Of a stretch of DNA of 64,000 nt, positions 16,377 to 25,388 are shown in pieces. The DNA is from Pseudoglutamicibacter cumminsii (lineage in GTDB: Bacteria > Actinomycetota > Actinomycetes > Actinomycetales > Micrococcaceae): the NCBI RefSeq assembly GCF_016907775.1, contig NZ_JAFBCO010000001.1, positions 1,860,001 through 1,924,000 on the forward strand. Reading direction: 5' to 3'. The notes below the pieces were generated by a model that was given only the letters and a program-made list of their open reading frames with translations, ran no database searches and was not told the origin of the DNA. The position numbers were made by a program, and so were the translations under genes. The number at the start of each line of letters is the position of its first letter. Positions within the stretch are counted from its first letter, which is position 1.

Positions 16377-17519
16377 ATGCCTACCGAACGTGCCACGCAT
16401 CCGTGGTACAACCGCCCGCTCCCGCTCGGGAGTATCGGTGGCGTACCCGTTTCGTTGTCGACGTCATGGTTTTTCGTCGCAGTCGTGCTCGCTATCGCGG
16501 TTGCGGTGGTGGTTCAGGACTGGCTACCGGGAACGTCTACGCCTGTTGCGATTCTGATGGGACTTCTGCAGACCCTAGCGTTGATGTTCTCGGTGCTGAT
16601 CCACGAGGTGGCTCACGCTCTGGTCGCTAAGGCTTTGGGCTGGAAGACCACCGGCATCGAGGTCACGCTGTGGGGCGGACACACGAGCTTCACCACAACG
16701 AATCCGAAGGCTTCACAGTCTTTCCTTGTATCGATCGTGGGGCCTCTGACTAACCTCGCGCTCGCGGCCGTCATCTATTCGCCGGTGTGGTTTGGCGTTG
16801 ATCTTCCGGAAGGGCCGCTGCGCTTCTTTATTCTGATGACGGTGGTCGCGAATCTCGCGATCGGTGTGTTCAATCTGTTGCCTGGTCTGCCGCTGGATGG
16901 CGGCCGGGTTGTTGAATCGATTGTGTGGGGTCTCGCTGGCCGTCAGCCGATCGGGACGATCGTCGCCGGCTGGCTGGGTGGCATTCTGGCTCTCGCGGGT
17001 GGCGTGGGCGTCGTCGTGTTCTTGTTGCGGGCGGAGCAACGTGTCACGTTTGTGACGCTTTTGATGCTTCTGGTCATGATTGTCCCGTTGCTCGATGGCG
17101 CTATTAAGTCTGTGCGGATCGGCCGGTTGCGCTTGCGGATCGAGGGCATGCAGGCCGGACACTTGGTGAGCCCGGTGGTGCGGCTTGCTCCGCATGCTTC
17201 TGTTGCCGATGCGGTTGAAGCCGGCGTTTTTGAGGACACCGTGGTTGTGGTGTTGAGCGCGGATGGCACGCGTTTGTTGCGGGTGCGTCCGGATCCGTTG
17301 CGCAGGATGGTGCCGGCTGTGTACGCAGGTACGCCGGTGATGCATGTTGCGGTGGATGCGATGGATGCCCACGTTGTGTCCGCTGAGGCTGACGGTGATA
17401 TTTTGGCTCGGGCCGCGCTGGATTCGGAGACGGGGACGGTGCTGGTTGTGGATTCGCGGCAGCGGTGTATTGGTGCTGTTCGTCGCGAAAGCGTTGTTAA
17501 GGCGCTCGAAGGGCGCTGA
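16377..17519 (+). CDS. M50 site-2-protease-type membrane metallopeptidase
   Basis: A 380-residue polytopic membrane protein. HEVAH (in LIHEVAHALVAKALG, about residue 80) supplies the zinc-binding HExxH, and NLLPGLPLDGGRV supplies the LDG motif with the third ligand. The arrangement is that of Rip3-like proteases of actinobacteria, which cut membrane-anchored substrates such as anti-sigma factors. The C-terminal 130 residues resemble a degenerate CBS pair. trmI follows after 16 bases, so the two are probably co-transcribed. Substrate unknown. Confidence 0.85.
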   Translation: MPTERATHPWYNRPLPLGSIGGVPVSLSTSWFFVAVVLAIAVAVVVQDWLPGTSTPVAILMGLLQTLALMFSVLIHEVAHALVAKALGWKTTGIEVTLWGGHTSFTTTNPKASQSFLVSIVGPLTNLALAAVIYSPVWFGVDLPEGPLRFFILMTVVANLAIGVFNLLPGLPLDGGRVVESIVWGLAGRQPIGTIVAGWLGGILALAGGVGVVVFLLRAEQRVTFVTLLMLLVMIVPLLDGAIKSVRIGRLRLRIEGMQAGHLVSPVVRLAPHASVADAVEAGVFEDTVVVVLSADGTRLLRVRPDPLRRMVPAVYAGTPVMHVAVDAMDAHVVSAEADGDILARAALDSETGTVLVVDSRQRCIGAVRRESVVKALEGR

Positions 17520-17535
17520 ACGAAAGGACTGGATT

Positions 17536-18588
17536 GTGGCTGTTGGTGCTGAGCATCGTCGTGGACCGTTCAAGGTTGGCGACCGGGTGCAGGTCACGGA
17601 TGAGCGCCGGCGTGTGCACACCCTGACCCTCAAGGAGGGCGGGGAATTCCACACGCATGTTGGTGTGTTGTTCCACGATCAGTTGATTGGCCAGCCTGAG
17701 GGTAGCGTCGTCGAGAACACGGAAGGTGTTCGCTATCAGGCGCTTCGTCCGTTGCTGAAGGATTTCGTGTTGTCGATGCCGCGTGGCGCGACGGTCGTGT
17801 ACCCGAAGGACGCGGGGCAGATTGTGACGATGGGAGATATCTATCCGGGTGCACGCGTCGTTGAGGCCGGTGTTGGTTCTGGCGCGCTCACGATTTCGTT
17901 GCTGCGCGCGGTAGGTGACACGGGCATGGTGCATTCGTTTGAGCGTCGCGAAGAGTTCGCGGACATCGCCCGCGGTAACATTGCCGCGATGTTCGGTGAG
18001 GTTCCGCCGTCGTTCCGGTTGTCGTTGGGTGACTTCCAGGAGCGCGTGGTCGAGGAGCATGAGCCTGGCAGCGTGGACCGCGTGGTCTTGGACATGCTTT
18101 CGCCGTGGGAATGCATCGACGCCGTGGCGACCGTTTTGGCCCCGGGCGGGGTGTGGGTCAACTACGTTGCGACGGTGACTCAGCTTTCGCGCGTGATTGA
18201 GGCGATTCGCGCGGATGGCCGCTTCACCGAGCCTGAGGCCTTTGAGTCGATGGTGCGCGGCTGGCACGTTGAGGGTCTGGCCGTGCGCCCGGATCACCGC
18301 ATGGTGGCCCACACTGGTTTCTTAATGACGGTGCGCAGGCTCGCTGATGGCGCCGTCGGGATCCCTGGAGCTCGGCGCGTCAAGGAAGTGAACTTCCCTG
18401 CGGAGGATGTGTCTGCGTGGACCGCGGATCACGATCCCGAGGCCTGGACTCACGAGGGCTTGGGCGAACGTGGCTTGTCGGCTAAGAAGCTGCGCCGTTC
18501 AGCGCGCGATGCGGTGGCGATGGGGCGTGCCGCAGGTGCTGAACTTCCAGATGCCGGTAGCGGCACGGAAGTCACGAAGTCTGAGTAG
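17536..18588 (+). CDS. trmI: tRNA (adenine-N1)-methyltransferase, TrmI type
   Basis: About 350 residues. The N-terminal beta region (GPFKVGDRVQVTD) is followed by the Rossmann methyltransferase with SAM motif VVEAGVGSGALTISLLRAVG, FERREEFADIARGN, and DMLSPWECID. TrmI methylates A58 in the T-loop of tRNAs. The GTG at 17536 was chosen because GAAAGGA precedes it and the family begins there. In many actinobacteria this gene precedes the proteasome ATPase gene, as here. The C-terminal tail beyond the enzyme domain is long and basic. Confidence 0.9.
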   Translation: MAVGAEHRRGPFKVGDRVQVTDERRRVHTLTLKEGGEFHTHVGVLFHDQLIGQPEGSVVENTEGVRYQALRPLLKDFVLSMPRGATVVYPKDAGQIVTMGDIYPGARVVEAGVGSGALTISLLRAVGDTGMVHSFERREEFADIARGNIAAMFGEVPPSFRLSLGDFQERVVEEHEPGSVDRVVLDMLSPWECIDAVATVLAPGGVWVNYVATVTQLSRVIEAIRADGRFTEPEAFESMVRGWHVEGLAVRPDHRMVAHTGFLMTVRRLADGAVGIPGARRVKEVNFPAEDVSAWTADHDPEAWTHEGLGERGLSAKKLRRSARDAVAMGRAAGAELPDAGSGTEVTKSE

Positions 18589-18645
18589 TGGACTTCACCA
18601 TCAGGTAGCAGAGTCACGCTCGTGCTCGGCGTAGTTGCTAACGCG

Positions 18646-18651
18646 TAGGGT
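18646..18651 (+). promoter_or_regulatory. -10 box TAGGGT, leaderless register
   Basis: TAGGGT lies 6 bases before the arc ATG. The intervening GGAGGT looks like a ribosome-binding site but sits too close to the start to work as one. Confidence 0.4.
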
Positions 18652-18657
18652 GGAGGT

Positions 18658-20334
18658 ATGAGCGATCAAGCAACCACCCCGTCGTCCTCACCGGCTCTAG
18701 GTGCTGAAGTAGAGAGAGGTGCTGAGGTAGCGAGCGAGCTTGCAGAGGTTAGAAGCCGCAACATCGAGCTGTCCCGTCGAACCGAAGACTTGAACCGGCA
18801 GAACGCCCGGCTCGTGGATGCGTTGCGTCGTTCACGTGAGGCGATCGACGGGCTACGGGCTTCGCTGGAGCGGGACGGTGACTTTCCGCTGACGCATGCC
18901 GTGGTGGTGGCTCGCCATGAAGCGATCACTGACCGAACCCGTGCGATCCCGGGGGCATCCGGGGCAGGTGTGGACATCCTTCACGCTGGCCGAACCGTGC
19001 GCACCGGGATTTCGCCTTTGTTGGAAAGCGATCTTGTTGTCCCCGGCGCCGAGGTCTTGGTCAACGAGTCACTCATCGTGGTCGCGGTTCTTGGCCAGCG
19101 GGGGACCGGTGCCGTAATGACGGTGGTCGACACGGTGGATGCTGATCGTCTTGTTGTGTCGATGCGGACGGGGGAGCGGGTCGTCGTCCGGGTTGCGCAG
19201 GCTTTGGTGCGACGCGGTGTGCGGCCTGGTGAGCTCGTGCTAGTGGACGCCAAGACGGACATGGCGCTCTCGACGATCACGGTGGATTCGGGGACCTCTG
19301 GTTTGCAGTTGGCCGAGGTACCGCGGACGACGTACCAGATGATCGGTGGCTTGGATCAGCAGATCACGCAGGTGCGAGACGCGATCGAACTGCCGTTCAT
19401 CCACCGCGAGAAGTTCGAAGCGTACGGCCTCGAAGCCCCACGCGGCGTCCTGCTGTACGGCCCTCCTGGGACCGGTAAGACGATGATCGCGCAAGCCGTC
19501 GCCCATGCGCTCAGCGAGCAAACCGGTTCTTCCGCGTACTTCCTCAACGTCAAAGGTCCCGAACTGCTCGATAAGTTCGTGGGCGAAACCGAACGTCATA
19601 TCCGCCTGATCTTCGACCAGGCCCGCGAACAAGCGGCAGCAGGCCACCCCGTCGTTGTGTTCTTCGATGAGATGGATGCTTTGTTCCGCACCCGCGGAAC
19701 GGGTGTGTCCTCCGATGTTGAAACCACGATTGTGCCGCAGCTTCTCGCGGAAATCGATGGGGTAGAGAAGCTTTCGAACGTGCTCGTGATCGGCGCGACC
19801 AACCGCGCCGACATGCTTGACCCTGCCGTTTTGCGTCCTGGACGCCTCGACGTCAAGGTGCGCATCGAACGCCCGGATCGCGCGGCAACGCTCGACATCC
19901 TGAGCCGCTATCTCAATACAGAAACTCCGCTTACCGCAAGCGAGCTCAGCTGTCACACGGACGCAGCCGCGGCGACCGCCCACTTGCGCGACGTAGTCGC
20001 CCAGGAGGTCTTCGACGTTGACGCGCCGCTGTTCGAATGCCTGGATGACGACGGCAGAACCCACTACATCGGTAGGTCCCAGCTCATTTCGGGCGCGGTG
20101 ATCAAGGCAATCGTGGACCGCGCTAAGCGTGCCGCGATCAAACGCGACATCGAAGGCGGCGAGCCGGGCCTCGATGAGTCCGTGGTGCGCTCGGCCGTGC
20201 AGGGCGAGTTCGCGCACTCGGGCCACATGCCAACGCAAGGATCCCCGGATGAATGGGCCCGCATCCTGGGCCTCAGTACGCCAGCCGGAACCCGCATCGT
20301 GAGCGTGCGCCGCATCGAACACAGCGAGCAGTAG
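18658..20334 (+). CDS. arc: AAA ATPase forming ring-shaped complexes (Arc/Mpa)
   Basis: A 558-residue ATPase that unfolds pupylated proteins. Residues about 20-75 form the coiled coil that binds Pup, followed by two OB-type beta domains (to about 215) and one AAA module with Walker A GPPGTGKT (268-275) and Walker B VVFFDEMD (333-340). In species with a 20S core the protein ends in QYL, which docks into the proteasome. Here it ends RRIEHSEQ, so the docking tail is absent. dop starts two bases after its stop. No prcA or prcB lies in the locus. Confidence 0.95.
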   Translation: MSDQATTPSSSPALGAEVERGAEVASELAEVRSRNIELSRRTEDLNRQNARLVDALRRSREAIDGLRASLERDGDFPLTHAVVVARHEAITDRTRAIPGASGAGVDILHAGRTVRTGISPLLESDLVVPGAEVLVNESLIVVAVLGQRGTGAVMTVVDTVDADRLVVSMRTGERVVVRVAQALVRRGVRPGELVLVDAKTDMALSTITVDSGTSGLQLAEVPRTTYQMIGGLDQQITQVRDAIELPFIHREKFEAYGLEAPRGVLLYGPPGTGKTMIAQAVAHALSEQTGSSAYFLNVKGPELLDKFVGETERHIRLIFDQAREQAAAGHPVVVFFDEMDALFRTRGTGVSSDVETTIVPQLLAEIDGVEKLSNVLVIGATNRADMLDPAVLRPGRLDVKVRIERPDRAATLDILSRYLNTETPLTASELSCHTDAAAATAHLRDVVAQEVFDVDAPLFECLDDDGRTHYIGRSQLISGAVIKAIVDRAKRAAIKRDIEGGEPGLDESVVRSAVQGEFAHSGHMPTQGSPDEWARILGLSTPAGTRIVSVRRIEHSEQ

Positions 20335-20336
20335 CC

Positions 20337-22055
20337 ATGCGTGAGGCACAGCATCCAGTTCCAGAAGGGCTGACCGCGACCGGACTCGTGGGGCGAACCC
20401 CGGGCGAACGCGTCATGGGCACCGAGACCGAATACGGGATCATCGCGCCCGGCTCAGAACTCACGCCAACACAGCTCTCCGCTGCGGTTGTCACGGCGAT
20501 GGGCGAGGCGCTTGAAGAGCTTGACTCGGCGAGCGCTGCGGCACCGTGGGATTACCTGCACGAGCGCCCTCTGGATGATGCTCGCGGATTTTCGATGCGA
20601 CGCGCAGACGCGCACGAATCGCAGCTGACGCACGAGGGCACCTCTGTCGCTGCTGGAGCTTCGGCAGCTGGTGACTGTGCCGGCGCTGGAACGGGCGCTG
20701 CCGGAGCGCGGTCGGCGAGCGGCCGTATCCTCATGAACTCGGTTCTCGGCAATGGGGCACGGTTTTATGTTGACCACGCGCACCCCGAGTACTCCTCACC
20801 CGAGACCACGAACTCCTATGATGCCGCGGTGTGGGATCAAGCGGGGGATCGCCTCGCAAGCGCGGCCGCCCGCTACGCGAGCGAGCGCATCGGACACGAG
20901 GTGATCTTGCATAAGAACAACGTTGACGGCAAGGGGGCCTCGTATGGGACCCACGAGAACTACCTGACGCCGCGGGCTTTGCCGTTCGATGCTCTGGTTG
21001 CGGGGCTGTTGCCGTTCTTCGCGTCGCGGCACATTGTGTGCGGTTCGGGCCGCGTTGGGCTCGGGCAATTCGGGGAACAGCCAGGTTTTCAGATTTCGCA
21101 ACGTGCTGATTATTTTGAACAACGCGTTGGGCTGGAGACGACATTGCGGCGGCCTCTCGTCAATACGCGCGATGAGCCCCACGCCCAGCAACATCGTTTC
21201 CGCCGTTTGCACGTGATCGTGGGGGACGCGAACTGTTGGGGTGTTTCGACCCACGTTCGGTTGGGCGCAACGAATTGGGTTTTGCGGCTCATCGAGGCGG
21301 GGCATGCACCACGCATCGGGCTCGCCGATCCTGTGGCAGCCGTCAAGGCTTTCTCCCACGATCCATCTCTTCGCGCAACAGTTTCCACTGTTGATGGCCG
21401 GAGCCTCAGCGGCCTGGACATCCAGGAAATGTTCCTCGAAGCCGCAGAGAGGTATGCAGGAGAGAACTGGGCGGCAGAAGAGGCGGCGTCCGATGCGGTC
21501 AGCTCTGGCGCTGAACGCGGTGCGCTGGTCTTGTGGCGCCGGATCGTCGATACGTTGCGCGCAGACGATCCGGTGGCCGACCGGCTGGTTGAATGGCGCG
21601 GCAAATACTCGTTGTTGCGTGCCTATGCGGCTAGAGCCGGCCTTGACGCCGCGGACCCCGCAACGTGGGATGCAGACCAGCTGAAACTGATCGACCTTCA
21701 ATGGTCTGACCTGCGGGCAGGCAAAGGGCTTGCGTGGGCGCTCGAACGCGCCGGCAAAGCAGAAACCGTACTCGCTGGTGCCGACATCCAAGCCGCACTC
21801 ACCACGCCTCCAGCGACGACCCGGGCATGGGCACGCGGCCAGGCTGTGACCACATTCGGAAGCCAACTGACATCTGCATCGTGGGACAGCCTGACCTTCG
21901 ATGTTGACGGCCGCATCGAACGCGTCGACATGCCTGTGCCGTGGGCCGCAACCAAGCACGAGGTTAGCACCACATCGCTGGCCGAATTCTGCGAGAGCAT
22001 CGAGGCTTCGGAACACACGAACGCGCCGACCGCGAGCGATCCCCACGCCCTCTAA
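20337..22055 (+). CDS. dop: Deamidase and depupylase of the Pup system
   Basis: A 572-residue carboxylate-amine ligase-like enzyme. It converts the C-terminal Gln of Pup to Glu and also removes Pup from substrates. MGTETEYGI (27-35) carries the metal-binding Glu pair; NGARFYVDHAHPEYSSPE carries the catalytic Asp (146); KNNVDGKGASYGTHENY and NTRDEPHA are conserved family blocks. The Dop-specific loop (about residues 77-132) has an extra Ala/Gly/Ser-rich segment (AAGASAAGDCAGAG). The start ATG at 20337 lies two bases after arc; a later ATG at MGTETEYG is also possible. Confidence 0.93.
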   Translation: MREAQHPVPEGLTATGLVGRTPGERVMGTETEYGIIAPGSELTPTQLSAAVVTAMGEALEELDSASAAAPWDYLHERPLDDARGFSMRRADAHESQLTHEGTSVAAGASAAGDCAGAGTGAAGARSASGRILMNSVLGNGARFYVDHAHPEYSSPETTNSYDAAVWDQAGDRLASAAARYASERIGHEVILHKNNVDGKGASYGTHENYLTPRALPFDALVAGLLPFFASRHIVCGSGRVGLGQFGEQPGFQISQRADYFEQRVGLETTLRRPLVNTRDEPHAQQHRFRRLHVIVGDANCWGVSTHVRLGATNWVLRLIEAGHAPRIGLADPVAAVKAFSHDPSLRATVSTVDGRSLSGLDIQEMFLEAAERYAGENWAAEEAASDAVSSGAERGALVLWRRIVDTLRADDPVADRLVEWRGKYSLLRAYAARAGLDAADPATWDADQLKLIDLQWSDLRAGKGLAWALERAGKAETVLAGADIQAALTTPPATTRAWARGQAVTTFGSQLTSASWDSLTFDVDGRIERVDMPVPWAATKHEVSTTSLAEFCESIEASEHTNAPTASDPHAL

Positions 22056-22114
22056 CACGGCGGTTTGTAGCATGGAAGCTAACGAGAACCGGCCCACGAG
22101 CTAAGGAGAACAAC

Positions 22115-22306
22115 ATGGCTCAGGAACGTATTAACCAGCAGAGCTCAGCGCCTGCTGAGCAGAGCAACGAAACCGTCGACGCCCCGCAGATCAACACCCA
22201 GGGGCAAGACGCGGGCGTTGACTCGATCCTTGACGAAATCGACGGCCTCCTGGAAACCAACGCCTCCGAATTCGTCTCCGGCTACGTCCAAAAGGGCGGG
22301 CAGTGA
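22115..22306 (+). CDS. pup: Prokaryotic ubiquitin-like protein Pup
   Basis: A 63-residue protein ending in GGQ, the form that must be deamidated by Dop before ligation to lysines. The C-terminal half (DSILDEIDGLLETNASEF, then VSGYVQKGGQ) contains the coiled-coil Arc-binding helix and the ligase-binding end; the N-terminal half is Gln/Ser-rich and disordered. A clear ribosome-binding site (AAGGAGA) precedes the ATG. The stop overlaps the pafA start (GTGA). Confidence 0.97.
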   Translation: MAQERINQQSSAPAEQSNETVDAPQINTQGQDAGVDSILDEIDGLLETNASEFVSGYVQKGGQ

Positions 22307-23796
22307 GCCTAGACAATGTAGCCGCGAACCGCATCGTAGGCCTGGAGACCGAATACGGGCTCGCTTACAGTGCCCGCAGCGGCCGCACACCTGACGTTGA
22401 CGACGTCGCTAAGCACCTGTTCCAGCCGGTGATCGATTGGGGGAGGGCCACGTCGGTGTTCCTCCCGAACGGTTCGCGGCTCTACCTCGATGTGGGGTCT
22501 CACCCCGAGATCGCGACCGCGGAATGCTCGCTGCTGAGCGAAGTCCTGGAGCAAGACCGAGCGGGAGCGCGAACTCTCGAACGGCTCGCACAGATAGCGC
22601 AAGGCGCGTGGGAGGATTCTCCGCACCCTGGAAGCATCCACCTGCTGCGCAACAATATGGACTCGGCAGGTAACGCGTTCGGTTGCCACGAAAACTATAT
22701 GATTCCGCGCAAACTCGGTGCCGCACGTCTTGCGCACACGCTCATCCCGTTCTTGGTGACTCGCCCGCTGATTTGCGGGGCGGGCCACATCCGCTTGATC
22801 GATGACCGGCCGCGGTACGTGCTGTCGCCGCGCGCCCGGCACATGTGGGAAGCCGTGTCATCTGGTTCGACGCGCTCCCGCCCGATGATCAACACGCGCG
22901 ATGAACCACACGCGGATGCCGCGAAGCATCGCCGCCTGCACGTGATCGTGGGGGACACCAATGTCTCTGAAGCGTCAACGTTGCTCAAGGTCGCCTCGAC
23001 GTGGCTTGTGCTGGATTGGCTCGAGGCCGGCGGAAGATCGGAACTCGGCGAGATTGACCAGCCCGTGGATTCGCTGCGTGCCGTGTCTGATGACGCGGAC
23101 GGCCACACGATGCTGACCTTCGACACGGGGCGCCGCATGAGCGCGGTTGACGTTCAAGACTATTTCTATGAACAAGCCGCAGCACACGCTCAACGTAGCG
23201 GTGCAATCGAGCGGGATCCGCTGATGCGTACCGCGCTGGATCTGTGGCGCCGGACGCTCGATGCGTGGCATGCCGAAGACCTCAGCAGCGTCGCGACGAC
23301 GCTTGACTTTGAAGCGAAGCGGCGCCTTCTGGACCGCTACGCGCAACGCCGAGGAGTCGACTGGGACGATGCCTCGGTACGCCGCCTCGAGCTCGCCTAT
23401 CACGAACTCGCTCAGCCTCATGCCGCGTCACTCCAGGAAAAGCTCGAGACATCCGGGCTGCTTGAACGCATCACAACGCCCGATGCGGTTGAGATTGCAC
23501 GTGTACGTCCTCCTCACACGACGCGAGCGCTTTCACGCGGCGCCTTGATCGCGGCGAGCCACGCAAGCGGGGCAAGCTATAAAGCGGACTGGATGACGTT
23601 CCGGCTCAGCGACGCAACCGAGACCAAAGTCCTCATGCCAGACCCACTTGAGGCCGCATCGTCTGCTGCATCCGAGCTCATTGGCACGCTTCCTGGGAGC
23701 CATAAGCTCACGGAGCCTGGAGCGAGTGCCGCCGCGATCGTCGACGAGGTTTTCGCAAGCCTTGACGAAGACTCTATGGTCCCCGGCGGACTGTAG
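22303..23796 (+). CDS. pafA: Pup-protein ligase
   Basis: A 497-residue homologue of Dop that activates the C-terminal Glu of Pup with ATP and joins it to substrate lysines. Motifs: IVGLETEYGL (metal-binding Glu), NGSRLYLDVGSHPEIATAE (catalytic Asp), NNMDSAGNAFGCHENY, and INTRDEPHAD. It lacks the Dop loop, which separates it from Dop. The GTG start overlaps pup by four bases. In proteasome-bearing relatives prcB and prcA lie between pup and pafA; here they are adjacent. Confidence 0.95.
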   Translation: MSLDNVAANRIVGLETEYGLAYSARSGRTPDVDDVAKHLFQPVIDWGRATSVFLPNGSRLYLDVGSHPEIATAECSLLSEVLEQDRAGARTLERLAQIAQGAWEDSPHPGSIHLLRNNMDSAGNAFGCHENYMIPRKLGAARLAHTLIPFLVTRPLICGAGHIRLIDDRPRYVLSPRARHMWEAVSSGSTRSRPMINTRDEPHADAAKHRRLHVIVGDTNVSEASTLLKVASTWLVLDWLEAGGRSELGEIDQPVDSLRAVSDDADGHTMLTFDTGRRMSAVDVQDYFYEQAAAHAQRSGAIERDPLMRTALDLWRRTLDAWHAEDLSSVATTLDFEAKRRLLDRYAQRRGVDWDDASVRRLELAYHELAQPHAASLQEKLETSGLLERITTPDAVEIARVRPPHTTRALSRGALIAASHASGASYKADWMTFRLSDATETKVLMPDPLEAASSAASELIGTLPGSHKLTEPGASAAAIVDEVFASLDEDSMVPGGL

Positions 23797-23812
23797 AGTT
23801 AACCCACAAGAC

Positions 23813-23854
23813 GTAACGTCACGCATTCTGTAACGTCACGGCGGCCCCGCCGTG
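23813..23854. promoter_or_regulatory. 11-bp direct repeats and hairpin upstream of the FKBP lipoprotein
   Basis: GTAACGTCACG occurs at 23813-23823 and 23830-23840, 17 bases apart. The second copy merges into a hairpin CACGGC-GGCCCC-GCCGTG at 23837-23854. Repeat spacing and position between pafA and the FKBP gene suggest a protein-binding site or promoter element. Confidence 0.45.
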
Positions 23855-23879
23855 TGCAAACTGAGAAGGAAGGTTTTCA

Positions 23880-24866
23880 GTGCGCAAATTAGCTGCTGCA
23901 ACCCTGGCCGGTGTGCTGGCCTTGTCCCTGGCCGCATGCTCAGGTTCGAAAGAAGAACCAGAGAATTCCACATCGGGGGATGCGCAACTTCAAACCCCTT
24001 CACAGAGTGCTGACAAGGGCGACGCAAGCAAGCCCGTCGACTTGAGCTCGGTCAAGATCACTCATGACGGCAAGGACTCCGTATCTGCTGAGTTCGATAC
24101 CCCGCTCAACGGCAACAAGCCGCTAGCGAAGGTCATCAACAAGGGCGACGGCCCCAAGGTCAAGGACGGCCAGAGCCTCCAGCTGCGCATGGCGACGTTC
24201 GATGCAGCCACCGGCAAGGAACTCCAGCCGGGTAGCTATGAGCAGGCACAAGGTCTGACCTTGGAAAAGGATGCTCTGGCTGGTGTCGAAGGGCTGTACG
24301 AGGGTCTCAAGGAAGCCACGGTAGGCTCCGATATCGCTTACTTCATCACGACCCCTAACCTGGATAGCCCGCAGCTGTGGGTCATCCACGTTGAGGAAGC
24401 GAAAGACCCTTCCGTGCAGTGGAAGAAAGCCACGATGCGCGGCGATAAGCCAACGGTCGACAAGGGCAAAAACGACACCTACACGGTCAACATTCCTAAG
24501 TCGGATGCGCCTAAGAAGCTGATCGTCGATGTCATTGAGGAAGGTAAGAAAGGTCCAAAGGCCACCAAGGAATCCAAGGTGACCGTCCGGTACGCCGGCG
24601 CGAAATGGTCTGACGCTAAGCAGTTCGACGGCAACTTCGATGCTCCAGAGTCCACTTCCTTCGGCCTCAACCAGGTCATCGAAGGTTGGACGGAAGGCCT
24701 CGAGGGCCTCAAGGCTGGCACGACCGTGTTGCTCACGATCCCGGGCGAGAAGGCATACGGCGAAGAAACCCCGGGCCAGCAGAGCAGCTCGCCAATGGGC
24801 ACGCTCGTATTCCTCGTGACCATCGAGAAGGTCGAAGACCAGGGCGACCCTCGCGACAACGACTAA
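23880..24866 (+). CDS. FKBP-type peptidyl-prolyl isomerase lipoprotein
   Basis: A 328-residue secreted protein. The signal peptide MRKLAAATLAGVLALSLAAC ends in a lipobox with lipidated Cys20. After a Ser/Asp/Lys-rich linker there are two halves; the C-terminal one (from about 220: KVTVRYAGAKWSDAKQFDGN, VIEGWTEGLEGLKAGTTVLLTIPG, AYGE) is a typical FKBP domain. It probably helps fold proteins outside the membrane. The first half looks like a second, diverged FKBP-like repeat. GTG start after AAGGAAGG. Paired with a cytoplasmic FKBP downstream. Confidence 0.88.
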   Translation: MRKLAAATLAGVLALSLAACSGSKEEPENSTSGDAQLQTPSQSADKGDASKPVDLSSVKITHDGKDSVSAEFDTPLNGNKPLAKVINKGDGPKVKDGQSLQLRMATFDAATGKELQPGSYEQAQGLTLEKDALAGVEGLYEGLKEATVGSDIAYFITTPNLDSPQLWVIHVEEAKDPSVQWKKATMRGDKPTVDKGKNDTYTVNIPKSDAPKKLIVDVIEEGKKGPKATKESKVTVRYAGAKWSDAKQFDGNFDAPESTSFGLNQVIEGWTEGLEGLKAGTTVLLTIPGEKAYGEETPGQQSSSPMGTLVFLVTIEKVEDQGDPRDND

Positions 24867-24897
24867 CCAGCGGGCGATATAGCCTCGCTGATCACAC

Positions 24898-24923
24898 GTG
24901 CCAGAACAGGGTGCCAGAACAGG
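24898..24923. repeat. Perfect 13-bp tandem duplication before the second FKBP gene
   Basis: GTGCCAGAACAGG is present twice in a row, ending 11 bases before the ATG. The second copy contributes the ribosome-binding purines (CAGGAGAG). Confidence 0.85.
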
Positions 24924-24934
24924 AGAGAATCACC

Positions 24935-25336
24935 ATGTCATTCGGACAGCGAAACTTCGACCTCGACCGGGAAAAGCCAGAAATCGATTTCCCGGGAGCC
25001 GATGTTCCTACTGAGTTGAAGATCATTGACGAGATCGAGGGCACCGGCTCCGAGGTCAAGCGTGGATCCCACGTCACGACCCACTACGTCGGCGTCGCGT
25101 TCTCTTCGGGTGAAGAGTTCGACGCATCGTGGAACCGCGGCCAGCCGCTCGAATTCACGGCGGGCATTGGCCAGGTCATCCAGGGATGGGACGAAGGCCT
25201 GCTCGGCATGAAGGTCGGTGGCCGTCGTCGCCTCGAGATCCCAGCGAACCTCGCATACGGCGAGCACGGAGCGCCTCCAGCGATCGGCCCTAACGAAGCC
25301 CTCATCTTCGTTGTCGACTTGCTGGCCGTCCGCTAA
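24935..25336 (+). CDS. Cytoplasmic FKBP-type peptidyl-prolyl isomerase
   Basis: A 133-residue single-domain FKBP: VTTHYVGVAFSSGEEFDASW, FTAGIGQVIQGWDEGLLGMKVGG, LAYGEHGAPPAIGPNEALIFVVDLL. All positions of the classical active site (Tyr, Phe/Asp, Val-Ile-Gln-Gly-Trp, Tyr) are visible. No signal peptide, so it acts in the cytoplasm. The ATG follows AGGAGAG. Confidence 0.92.
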   Translation: MSFGQRNFDLDREKPEIDFPGADVPTELKIIDEIEGTGSEVKRGSHVTTHYVGVAFSSGEEFDASWNRGQPLEFTAGIGQVIQGWDEGLLGMKVGGRRRLEIPANLAYGEHGAPPAIGPNEALIFVVDLLAVR

Positions 25337-25388
25337 ATCCACGTACCCGATGCGCGCGAGCTAAGCGCGTAGCGTAGAGATACAGCCC

